From: Paramoeba atlantica
Taxonomy: Eukaryota > Discosea
Direction: 5' to 3'
Length of the DNA stretch: 64,000 nucleotides
Assembly (NCBI GenBank): GCA_977017575.1
Contig: CDRNVI010000023.1
Span: 394,850 to 458,849 of the forward strand
A program made the translations under genes and the position numbers. The notes under the pieces are model-generated. The model did not search any database. It had not been told where the DNA came from and was given only the letters and a program-made list of their open reading frames with translations. Every line of letters starts with the position of its first letter. The stretch's first letter is position 1. This document shows positions 45,423-54,168 of the stretch, piece by piece.

Positions 45423-48020
45423 ATGCCATTTTCTTCGCTCCCTCGCTCTTGGGCTTTTTCACAACCTCTCCTACGTCATCTCGCGCTCCTTTTTTCTGTG
45501 TCTCTTTTCTTTATCCGAGACCGTTACAGAACTTCCCCCTTTCCGAGTGTTCTCTCCTCCGATGCCTCCCCTCTCTTTGCCTCTCCGACAACACCTTCTC
45601 CGGATTTTCCTATTCATTCCCCGGTTCCTTCTTTCCCTCCGATTTTTACCAATCACTCAAGCACATCTTCCTCACTACCTGGGTCTTCTGCTCTTCCTTC
45701 CGTTGCTTTTTCTTCCGTTTCTCGTGATTTAGTCTCTCGACAGCGGCTACTTACGACGAAACCCTCACATGCCCAGCTGTATCAGGGAACCGGATTTTCC
45801 TCTTCCTTTAGTATGCGAGGCCATCCCATTTCAAAAGGGTATCCAAAACGAAAACAGGCAAGTCCGCAAATGTCGACCAACGTTGCCTCCGGGAAGATCC
45901 AAACGCCCTGGGGCTTTGCTAATCCCTCGCAAGGCAATTTTTCACAAAGTCCGTTTTTGGCCGCGGCTTCGTCTTCCACAGTGGGGAGAGCCAACATTTC
46001 GACACCTCCTTGGATATGGCAAAAGTCATCTGGAGGGGACGAAATGAAAAGCAGGGCCTATCCTTCTCCTTTTCAAAGCACACACTCGTCGGGGACACAA
46101 AATCCGGCTCTGCATAAACCACTTGCATTACCATGGGGGACCTCCACTTCCTTTTCCTCTTTTTCTGCACAACAGGAGGGAAATGAATCTTACCCTTCCA
46201 GCGTAAACGAGAAGCCTTTTTGGGACTCTGGGGGATCTGAAACTGTGTTACAAAAGGAAACGATAGAGAAATCGCCCACACTGGAGGAAATTTATTCGGC
46301 TCAGCCCTATCCTCCCCCCACCCATGGCGCACACTACGCTGAGGTCAACATTGGCGAACGCGATGTGGTGCAAAAAGATCCGTTTTCGGAGTCCACCTAT
46401 GAGATTCCTGCAGGCACAGGCTCACTGTATACCTCCCATTCCACAGCCTACCCCTTTTCCTTTGTCCCGGAAGTGCCCTCAAATCGGTCATCTTTGCAAC
46501 CTTTCTTTCCTTCCCATACCTCTTCGTTTGAGTACGATTCGCCCACGATGGGGACGCGAACGTCTTCCGCGACCTCATCCATTTTACTTTCTCATCACAC
46601 AGGAAATACGCAGGATGAAGGAGAAATGGATCCCCATGTTTTGGAATCCACTTTTCAACCCTTAGGGCCTCAACCGGGTTTGATAAAAGATCCAGCGATT
46701 GCATCTTCTTCATTTTTGTTTGAGAAAGTAAATATTCAAAACCGAAGCCCTTTGCGTGCGACCGCTTTTTCGTCGCCCCCTTTTTCCTCTCCTCAACGTT
46801 TGGTAGGGAAATTGACATCGCCTCCGTTGACATCTGAAACGATCCGAAAATCAACCCCGGGAAAAGGAAACCTACAAGAAACCGAACACCCTAATCTCGA
46901 GAAAGTAGAACGACCCGAGCCACGACGCGAAACAGCACAACACTACCTCGAAAGAAAAAAAGATGCGAGAGGAACAACCGAACCCACCACAGAACCCTCC
47001 CTATTCGAAAAACAACAAAAAAATACAAATTTTACCCCAAATTTCACAAATCCAACGGCAAATTTGCGAAAATCACCTCCTTTTCCCCCTTCCACCGCAA
47101 CTTTCACAAATCCAACCGCAAATCTCCCCCAATCACCTCCTTTTGCTCCTTCCACCGCAAAATTAGCCCATCTCACCGCTAATTTGTCCCATCCCACCGC
47201 AAATCCCACCCCTCCAGCCCCAACCCTCCCCTCCCCCACCCCCCCCAACACCCCCGTCATCCCCCTCGGCCTCACTCTCCACATCGCCGCCCCCTCCACC
47301 CCCCCCTCCCCCATCCTCCGTCCCCTCAGTCCCCTCCCCTCTACTTTCTACTCTTCTCTTCACTCTATGAACGCTACGAACCCGAAATCCCCCAAAATCC
47401 GCCCCGGGCCGCAAGACATCGGGGAGTGGAATCTCCTCCGCGACGACTACGCCGTGAAGCCCAGCGACTGGCTCGACCGCTCCGCGGACGGCACCTGCAG
47501 CGCCCGGCCCCGGCGACTCTCCGTGTGCCACATGGAGAACCCGTTGCAGCTGCGGATCACGCTGTGCGAGAGTGTGCGCCGGTACTACGGGCTGCTGCTG
47601 CACACGTGGATCCGGGCGGCCCGGGACTGGAGATGCGCCTCGCTGGAGCTCCCGGAGATTGGACCGGAGCGGCTGGTGTGGCTGGATTGTGAGGCGGACC
47701 CGATGGTGGTGAGGGAGGGACCGCCTAAGGTGTTTGATCGGTTGTTGATGCCGAAAGCCCATGAGCGGTTGTTTTTTGAGCATTTTATACGGTATTTGCC
47801 GGAGGAGACGGCGGGGGTGCTGGAGAGGCATTTTGCGCAGGCCCCGTTGGTGGCGGTGCAGGAGTATGATCGGAGGTTGGAGGTGCGGTTGGGGTATTTG
47901 TATGCGGAGTGGACGGGGGGACGGTCGCAAATGATTTTTACGTTTTTGAATACGCATACCGAGGCGTTTTTTAAGCTCTTGTTTTGGTTTTGTTTGGGGA
48001 TTTGTATTTATTTGACGTAG
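45423..48020 (+). CDS. 866-residue Ser/Pro-rich protein with unrecognised C-terminal domain
   Basis: The N terminus MPFSSLPRSWAFSQPLLRH is followed by a hydrophobic stretch (LALLFSVSLFFI), a possible signal anchor. Residues 50-650 are Ser/Pro/Thr-rich and of low complexity, with a short repeat region (around 540-600) built from NFTNPTANL-like units. The last 210 residues look folded (IGEWNLLRDDYAVKPSDWLD, LQLRITLCESVRRYYGLLLH, RLFFEHFIRYLPEETAGVLE) and end in a hydrophobic segment LLFWFCLGICIYLT, possibly a membrane tail. I recognise no family. The gene turns from C/T-rich to G-rich at about 47600, within the folded part. Confidence 0.65.
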   Translation: MPFSSLPRSWAFSQPLLRHLALLFSVSLFFIRDRYRTSPFPSVLSSDASPLFASPTTPSPDFPIHSPVPSFPPIFTNHSSTSSSLPGSSALPSVAFSSVSRDLVSRQRLLTTKPSHAQLYQGTGFSSSFSMRGHPISKGYPKRKQASPQMSTNVASGKIQTPWGFANPSQGNFSQSPFLAAASSSTVGRANISTPPWIWQKSSGGDEMKSRAYPSPFQSTHSSGTQNPALHKPLALPWGTSTSFSSFSAQQEGNESYPSSVNEKPFWDSGGSETVLQKETIEKSPTLEEIYSAQPYPPPTHGAHYAEVNIGERDVVQKDPFSESTYEIPAGTGSLYTSHSTAYPFSFVPEVPSNRSSLQPFFPSHTSSFEYDSPTMGTRTSSATSSILLSHHTGNTQDEGEMDPHVLESTFQPLGPQPGLIKDPAIASSSFLFEKVNIQNRSPLRATAFSSPPFSSPQRLVGKLTSPPLTSETIRKSTPGKGNLQETEHPNLEKVERPEPRRETAQHYLERKKDARGTTEPTTEPSLFEKQQKNTNFTPNFTNPTANLRKSPPFPPSTATFTNPTANLPQSPPFAPSTAKLAHLTANLSHPTANPTPPAPTLPSPTPPNTPVIPLGLTLHIAAPSTPPSPILRPLSPLPSTFYSSLHSMNATNPKSPKIRPGPQDIGEWNLLRDDYAVKPSDWLDRSADGTCSARPRRLSVCHMENPLQLRITLCESVRRYYGLLLHTWIRAARDWRCASLELPEIGPERLVWLDCEADPMVVREGPPKVFDRLLMPKAHERLFFEHFIRYLPEETAGVLERHFAQAPLVAVQEYDRRLEVRLGYLYAEWTGGRSQMIFTFLNTHTEAFFKLLFWFCLGICIYLT
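47030..47210. repeat. Imperfect ~63-bp tandem repeat within coding sequence
   Basis: 'acaaatccaac(g/c)gcaaat' plus 'aatcacctccttttgctccttccaccgcaa' occurs about two and a half times, then decays into shorter 'ccgcaaat' units. It encodes the NPTANL repeats of the surrounding gene. Confidence 0.75.
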
Positions 48021-48139
48021 GGGGGAAAGTGAAACAAATGCAGTGGTGTGGGCTCTGGGAAAGGAATCTTTTTGAACCTCCTTGCTTATTCTTAAAAACA
48101 CGTTTGGTGCAATACAGTTTTTGTTTTAGAAGAAAAAAA

Positions 48140-49126
48140 ATGGTGTTCTTTTTTAAGTTTTTTTTCAATGGATTAGTCTTTTCGTTCTATCTATTCTCTC
48201 CTTTACTTTTTATGTTCTTTCCTCTTCCTTTGATTCCCACCCCCTGTATCTTCGATTCCCCTTTTTTCACAACACGCTGTGACGATTTTCAACCTCCTCC
48301 TGCAAAACGTCGTCGGCGCGCTTCCTCCCATAAAGTACGCAACGCTCTTCTTCCCCCGGAGTTACAGCTTTTACAGTTTATTCACAATATCTCCTCGCGT
48401 GCGGTCGGTTGGAATGAGACCACCCCGGGGTGTAGGTGGCAAGGGGTGGAATGTGACAGAGAGGGCAACGTGGTGCGATTGGGATGGAATGCGGTGCATT
48501 TGACGAGTATGAAAAAAGACGAACCTTCCTCCTTGTCCTCTTCTCCAAAATGCGATGGCAAAAACCTTTCTTTAGGAAATCATACCGATCGCGGACTCAG
48601 TTGGTCTCATCTCCCTTCCACAATTCAACACATCAACTTTTTGTGTTGCTATTTCTTTGGTCCGGTCCCGACGTCTGAACTCCCCTCTTCTCTGATCCAT
48701 TTAGTTCTCTCTCACAACTTTTTTCGAGGTTCTTTTGACATGAGCCAACTTCCGGCAAAGCTGGAAGTCGTGCGCATCAGCTCGAATTTCTTTTCGGGTC
48801 CTTTCCAGCTTGCTGCTCTTCCTGCCGGGCTAGATATTGTACTCGCGGGATGGAATTCGTTTTCTGGGTCTCTGGAACTTCGTTTTTTACCTCAAACGTT
48901 GTCGGTACTCGATGTCGGCAACAATAAACTCTCTGGTGTTGTATCCTTTGATTCTCTTCCGCAGTCCATGCGCAGATTGGGATTGCGAGAAAACTATTTC
49001 GAGGGAACAGCGGATTTGAGGCAATTGCCTCCTTGGATGGAGGAGCTCGATTTACGAGGTAATGCATGGAAGGAGGTGGTGAGTTGTCCCAAGCATTTAA
49101 CGACGTGGAGTTCTGTGGGAAGCTAG
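48140..49126 (+). CDS. LRR family protein 8
   Basis: 328 residues from the ATG at 48140. A very hydrophobic N terminus of about 40 residues (FNGLVFSFYLFSPLLFMFFP) is a signal peptide or anchor. It is followed by PPPAKRRRRASS, a basic patch, then the signature HKVRNALLPPELQLLQFI. The cap CRWQGVECD is intact. A Ser/Lys insert (SSLSSSPKCDGKN) follows the cap. About seven LRR units come next (for example LPAKLEVVRISSNFFSGPFQL and LPQTLSVLDVGNNKLSGVVSF). The open frame extends upstream of this ATG across the end of the previous gene, which is not likely coding. Confidence 0.83.
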   Translation: MVFFFKFFFNGLVFSFYLFSPLLFMFFPLPLIPTPCIFDSPFFTTRCDDFQPPPAKRRRRASSHKVRNALLPPELQLLQFIHNISSRAVGWNETTPGCRWQGVECDREGNVVRLGWNAVHLTSMKKDEPSSLSSSPKCDGKNLSLGNHTDRGLSWSHLPSTIQHINFLCCYFFGPVPTSELPSSLIHLVLSHNFFRGSFDMSQLPAKLEVVRISSNFFSGPFQLAALPAGLDIVLAGWNSFSGSLELRFLPQTLSVLDVGNNKLSGVVSFDSLPQSMRRLGLRENYFEGTADLRQLPPWMEELDLRGNAWKEVVSCPKHLTTWSSVGS

Positions 49127-49414
49127 TCATTTTTGAGGCTTCTTGAATGTCACCGTTATCCTTCTCAAAGCATCTGCGTTGCCTAAGACACGTGCAACCT
49201 TGATGTCTCGTCCTTTCACTATGAAAATTCAGAAACGAAACGTTTTTTAGTGGTTTCAGTGCACTTGCAAATGTACAAAGTATTGGTTTTTTAACGATAC
49301 AATCTTCACGTTTTGATTTTACTTTCTGAAATTTATTGCGCTTTCTCAAAGTTTATTTTTATCCATTCTTAGCATCCATCTTTATTTTTATCTATCTTGT
49401 AGCGTTGTTTCTTC
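49127..49414. other. Spacer
   Basis: 288 bp, AT-rich. 'tttatctatcttgtag' shortly before 49405 is a strong acceptor candidate for the next gene. No other feature. Confidence 0.4.
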
Positions 49415-50041
49415 ATGGATGAGAGTACGAATCATCTGAATCTTTCAGATGACGAATTAACTTTTGCACAGCGATGGAAGTCGCACGTTTGGGGCGCAAA
49501 ATTACCAAAAGATTCTACGACGAATACGGCGAACTCGACAACTTTTGAAGAAAAGGGTTCTCTCCATGGTACGCGTGATTCAGTTAGAAAGGACCAACTT
49601 ACTTCCACTACTGCAAACGTTTCTTCTTTAAACTCTGGTTTTCTTTTTGAATTCTCAGCGAACCAAGAAACGGATAGTGCAGATCAGTCGAACATATCGC
49701 CTACAAAGGAAAGTTCATCCAAGCAGAATAAAAAATATACTGGTTCGGATCCTGACGAGGATGCGTTTGTTGGGAAGCTTTTTGAAAAGTATGTAAGGGG
49801 TCCCATATTATCACCTAGCGTTCTTAATGATATGTTATCGCTTCCTTCTAAGGCTGCCGAAGATGCAAGGCTTTTCTTTGAATCGCGTTGGACGACGATC
49901 GAAGCAAAAGCACAACAAAAAGTTATGCGTCAAGCCATACGAGACCTAGAAGCTGAGAGACGTGTCTCTCAATTTTCTCGTTCTTCTCACACCAAAAAAA
50001 TAGACAAAGATCAGTTTTCTCGTAAAAGAGAGAACACTTGA
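49415..50041 (+). CDS. Small polar protein, unrecognised
   Basis: 208 residues. The N terminus LNLSDDELTFAQRWKSHVWG may be a short helix. Residues 30-105 are Ser/Thr/Asn-rich and probably disordered. The C-terminal third (DEDAFVGKLFEKYVRGPILS, then FFESRWTTIEAKAQQK) is helical and basic, ending KDQFSRKRENT. No catalytic or membrane motif. Composition and codon use are like neighbours, and a good candidate splice acceptor precedes it, so I take it as a real gene. Function unknown. Confidence 0.6.
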   Translation: MDESTNHLNLSDDELTFAQRWKSHVWGAKLPKDSTTNTANSTTFEEKGSLHGTRDSVRKDQLTSTTANVSSLNSGFLFEFSANQETDSADQSNISPTKESSSKQNKKYTGSDPDEDAFVGKLFEKYVRGPILSPSVLNDMLSLPSKAAEDARLFFESRWTTIEAKAQQKVMRQAIRDLEAERRVSQFSRSSHTKKIDKDQFSRKRENT

Positions 50042-50235
50042 TATTTAGAGCTGTACATTATAATTTTCTCGTATAGCTTAATACGTGGTACACAAGCTTG
50101 ATTATTTGCATAAGACAATCTTTATTTTCTTCAGCTATTTGTTTCCAAACCAATTCAGTTTTTCGTTGAGTCTTTAACGCTTTTTGATGTGAACTCTTTT
50201 TTCTTCATTTTTTCCTTTACTTCCTGATTCTTCTT

Positions 50236-50829
50236 ATGCAGTGCGCGGATAAAACCACTCCTCGCGCAGGCAAAGTTCGCAACGCTCGTCTTCCCATAGA
50301 GTACTTACTGGAGAGAGTGGTTGAGAAAATACACTCTACAGTAGAAAATGCGATCGTCTCATGGAATACGTCCACTCCCGCATGTCAGTGGCATGGCGTG
50401 AAATGTGATGAAACGGAAAGCGTAGCCTCACTCCACTGGGCAGCACTTGGGCTCCACGGATCTATATTTTTAGACACTCTCCCACCCACGCTTTTGCATT
50501 TGGACATTTCAAGTCCCATTCTTGGTGAAAACAAGAACGCGCTGTTTGGTGAGTTGTCTTTCAGGACTCTCCCCCGAGGTCTTTTGACTTTAGATGTGCG
50601 AAATAACGATTTATGGGGAACTTTTGACGCACGCTTGCTTCCTCCTACGATTACAAAGGTTTGTATTGGTGGTAATGGTTTTATGGGTGAGGTTGTATTT
50701 AAAGAGTTACCTGCTTCGCTGGAATTCCTGGATGTCTCTTATAACGATCAATTAACAGGGACACTTGTAGAGAGCCAGTGTCGGTCCTTGGGGTATAACA
50801 TTGTTTCTACACGCATTTGGTGTGTTTAG
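50236..50829 (+). CDS. LRR family protein 9 (short)
   Basis: 197 residues. No signal peptide from this ATG (MQCADKTTPRAGKVRNARLP). The signature GKVRNARLPIEYLLERVV is followed by a slightly longer spacer and the intact cap CQWHGVKCD. About four LRR units remain, including LPRGLLTLDVRNNDLWGTFDA and LPASLEFLDVSYNDQLTGTL. It ends with two extra cysteines (ESQCRSL and TRIWCV). The shortness and missing central units suggest contraction by loss of repeats. Confidence 0.8.
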   Translation: MQCADKTTPRAGKVRNARLPIEYLLERVVEKIHSTVENAIVSWNTSTPACQWHGVKCDETESVASLHWAALGLHGSIFLDTLPPTLLHLDISSPILGENKNALFGELSFRTLPRGLLTLDVRNNDLWGTFDARLLPPTITKVCIGGNGFMGEVVFKELPASLEFLDVSYNDQLTGTLVESQCRSLGYNIVSTRIWCV

Positions 50830-51063
50830 CCATTGTGCATCTACAATACTTTTATCTTTTTTTCAATGCAATGTGGAATCGAATAGAAGATTTTTTTCTA
50901 GATTTGTCTTACCTCATACACTGCATTGGCCCACAGATTTAACACATTCAATTTGTATTTGTCGCATAATAAACATTCGGAAATTCTTCTCTCAATATTC
51001 TGAAATTTTAAACCTAAACATTAGCTTTTCATCTTTTGTGTCGTCTTATTTTTGCCTTTCGTT

Positions 51064-53463
51064 ATGCCATCTTCTCACCATCACCGCAGTCATCATCACA
51101 GCCCACGCCGTCACGCCTCCCCTGACTCTTCATCACGGCATCATAACTCCTCATACCGTCGCTCTTACTCCGACAGACACTCCCACAGGAGTGAAAAAGA
51201 AGAACGCCATCGATCTCCTTCCTATAGAGATAAAACACATCGCTCCAGATATGAGAGTGACTCCCACCGGTCCAGTCATCACGATCGGTACGAATCCTCC
51301 CATCATTCCCGAGACACACGGCGACGTTCCACATCCGTAGACGACAAATATCGTGACAAAAAACGACAAAGAGAAGACACGTCTTCGAGAAGAAAAAGCA
51401 GAGAACGAAATGACTCTTATTCGTCCTCTTCACGGCAGCATCGTGATTCCTATGGAGACGACTCTCGTCGTCGTGATTTGTCCTCTCCTTCTCGAAACCG
51501 TTCCTCACATAATTTTATAGAAGACGACCTCCGGAGCTCCAGACGACGGACATCCCCGCAAAAACGAGATTCCCCACAATGTTCTTCTTCTTCTTCTTCG
51601 TTTTCTCACGTAACCAATTCTTACTCTAAAACACAGCCTGTTCTTCCCTCCTCTACTTCCCAAGCGAAATCATCCATGCCTCACGAAAAAGCCATTTTAG
51701 AACAAATCATCACCGAAGCCGTGAGTAGTCGTACCAAACAGTCCCCCCTCTACACGACACCCTCCCTACGCGAAACCCCTCATTCCGGTCTTCAAGGGTT
51801 AGCGTTGGAAAACGTGTCGTCGTCGCTGTCTTCTCTTGCGGCTGTTTTAGGGAATGATTTCTCACTTTCTTCGCTTTCCTCTTCTTCTTCTGGAGCTTCT
51901 GGAGTTTCTTCGTCAAACCATAGGGTTGAACTTCCACAAATTCCAAGCTCGATTCCTGCAAAACTTTATGTTGGAAATGTTCACACCTCTGTACGAGAAG
52001 AGCAAGTTTGGGGAGAGATTGAAACCCAGACGGGGTGTGAGATTACGAAAGTCACCATGGGGTATCGCCCCGGGGAAGTGCTGAACTCCTCGACGCCTCA
52101 TCGTGGCTTCTGTTTTGTAGAGTTTGTGGATTTTCGAGGCGTGCAAAATGCGATGCTGCTTCCCCCAGGGGCGTTGGAACTGAATGCACGACGGTTGAAG
52201 CTGCAATTGCCGAAAATGACAGAAGATGCGCTGCGGTCGGCCAAAATTACGCTTCCCATATTCGAGAATTTACCTCGAATGGTGCAACAAACGTTGGAGG
52301 ATGCGCTGGGGACGATTTTAGCGAGGAAGTTCGGGACGGCGTTGTCGTCGGTTTCATCATCTAGCTCTTCTGGTCGTTTAATGTCTGGAAATGCAGCCAC
52401 ATTTCTCACCTCACCATTAGATGCACTAACACTTGTTACCGCAGGGGAGGATAACGAATCCGCCGTACAATCTTGCGTCACCGATGCTGCAACGGAAAAG
52501 GCTCTCCAAGATCTCATTCAAAAATGTGCCGAGAAGGCTTGTCCCATGCCTTGGGGGGAGAACCCTCCGCCTTCTTATTCAACCTCTTTAAAAGATATAG
52601 AATCTTTTAGTTTTCTAAAACTTTTAGGCGGTTCGTTGTCTACGGAAAAAGCACCTGATTCGGCGACCAACGGAAAAGAAAAGGGGCTCGTCAGTGAGAC
52701 GGTCCCGTCTTTACCGTCGAATGCGGCTTCTACTTCGGTTCGACCCTTTGATCTCTCCTTGTGTAAACCTTCTCGCGTGGTCGCTTGTAGTCTTACCGGG
52801 ACTCTCCCGCTTCACACCCTACTCACTGTGTTATCTCAAAATCCAAATCCTCAACCTATGAACCCCCCAACACGTGAAAATAAAACAGAAACCACATCCC
52901 ACCCGTCTTTCGATAAGGAAAACACAAATGCGAAAGAAAGCACAAAGGGGCTAAAAGCAGAATCCCATGAGTTTCCCGCTGTTTCCCCCTCAGTGCCCTC
53001 TCCCCCCACCACCACATCCCATCTACTCACCACGAACTCAACCCTTTTACATGAAATTTTAAACTCCTCTTCAACCCTTGCCGCCTTCCCCTCCGAGGAG
53101 GAGCTCTCGGATCTGTTTCTTCGTTACATTTACGAAACCGCAGCTCCGTTTGGTTTTCTTCGACGCGTCGTTCGCTACACCGAGCAGCACCCCACGGGGT
53201 TTACGAAACTTCGTGTTTTATTAGAGTTTACTTCGACAGCGTTGGCCACTGAAATGGTGCAACGAAACGATTGTAAGCTATGGACCCAGTGTATGGGGGA
53301 GTATTTAGGGGAAGAGGGAAAACGAAAGGATGGACTCGCCAATGTTGAAATGACCGGGTGGGATCCGTTAGGGTGGCGCACACTGCTGAAAGGGATACGA
53401 CTGAGAGCGCAGTTTGTTCCCGAGGAGACGTTTCAAAAAGCGCTGAAAAACTGTAGTGAGTGA
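51064..53463 (+). CDS. SR protein with RRM, U2AF65-like splicing factor
   Basis: 799 residues from the first ATG. Residues 1-170 are a His/Ser- then Arg/Ser-rich RS domain (SRHHNSSYRRSYSDRHSHRS). An RRM at about 300-385 has the RNP motifs KLYVGNVHTS and HRGFCFVEFVDFRG; VGNV/GFCFVEF resembles the first RRM of U2AF large subunits. The following part (about 390-650) is Ser/Thr-rich. A second, weaker RRM-like fold near 670-790 (ELSDLFLRYIYETAAPFGFL, then KLRVLLEFTSTALATEMVQR) matches the position of the U2AF-homology motif. Such proteins bind the pyrimidine tract at 3' splice sites, in line with trans-splicing. U2AF65 identity is probable, not proven. Confidence 0.75.
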   Translation: MPSSHHHRSHHHSPRRHASPDSSSRHHNSSYRRSYSDRHSHRSEKEERHRSPSYRDKTHRSRYESDSHRSSHHDRYESSHHSRDTRRRSTSVDDKYRDKKRQREDTSSRRKSRERNDSYSSSSRQHRDSYGDDSRRRDLSSPSRNRSSHNFIEDDLRSSRRRTSPQKRDSPQCSSSSSSFSHVTNSYSKTQPVLPSSTSQAKSSMPHEKAILEQIITEAVSSRTKQSPLYTTPSLRETPHSGLQGLALENVSSSLSSLAAVLGNDFSLSSLSSSSSGASGVSSSNHRVELPQIPSSIPAKLYVGNVHTSVREEQVWGEIETQTGCEITKVTMGYRPGEVLNSSTPHRGFCFVEFVDFRGVQNAMLLPPGALELNARRLKLQLPKMTEDALRSAKITLPIFENLPRMVQQTLEDALGTILARKFGTALSSVSSSSSSGRLMSGNAATFLTSPLDALTLVTAGEDNESAVQSCVTDAATEKALQDLIQKCAEKACPMPWGENPPPSYSTSLKDIESFSFLKLLGGSLSTEKAPDSATNGKEKGLVSETVPSLPSNAASTSVRPFDLSLCKPSRVVACSLTGTLPLHTLLTVLSQNPNPQPMNPPTRENKTETTSHPSFDKENTNAKESTKGLKAESHEFPAVSPSVPSPPTTTSHLLTTNSTLLHEILNSSSTLAAFPSEEELSDLFLRYIYETAAPFGFLRRVVRYTEQHPTGFTKLRVLLEFTSTALATEMVQRNDCKLWTQCMGEYLGEEGKRKDGLANVEMTGWDPLGWRTLLKGIRLRAQFVPEETFQKALKNCSE

Positions 53464-54168
53464 AAAGGGAGGGTGTGCAGAAAGGGTGGAGATTTTAGAA
53501 ACACAAGATACTGATTTCTGAAAAGTGTTGTTTTTTTGTTTTGAATTGCTCCCGTGCAAAGTGCAGATTCTACCTTAGTTCGCACCTCATTTGTATGAAT
53601 TCATCGACATATGACTCACCCCCCACGTATGCAGGGAGAGAAAATGTGCAACCGATTGAATCGCTCCTACTGGTATGTGGTTGTTGCTTCACTAATGTTG
53701 AATGCTTGTGATCACACTTTCTAAAAAGGGATTACATGTTGCGTTCATATGACTTTTCCGTGCTCAAACATCATGATTTATAATCTTCATGTTTGAAAAA
53801 AGAAGTGTCAAAACGGAAAATCATTTTGATTCTCGTTTCTTAACATTCTAATGAAAAGATTTTCTCTCTCTGTTTTTTAATGAACGTTTTGACTGCATTA
53901 CATCTTTTGTGTCACGCCGCTAGTATTAAAAAACAATATTCAGAGAGCTTCGATCTGGTTTGTCAACTTACCGAACGACTTCTTTCCGCATGGCCAATAC
54001 GACACAGCTAAACAAGCTTTTTCCCTTTTTATCTGTAGCATCCGATTTCCTTTTTATACCCACTTCTCTCATCTTTTTTTTTCTCATCCTATTTCTTCAT
54101 TTTTAAATCACGGAAATTTTTTCGCTACTTTTCATTCTCCTATCCCCTCAAAACAAACAAAAATACAA
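53464..54168. other. 705-bp spacer, largest gap between housekeeping genes
   Basis: AT-rich with several C/T tracts. 'gctttttcccttttttatctgtag' (about 54018-54041) is the best acceptor candidate for CTP synthase; a long T/C tract follows to 54115. No ORF, RNA gene or repeat recognised. Confidence 0.4.
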
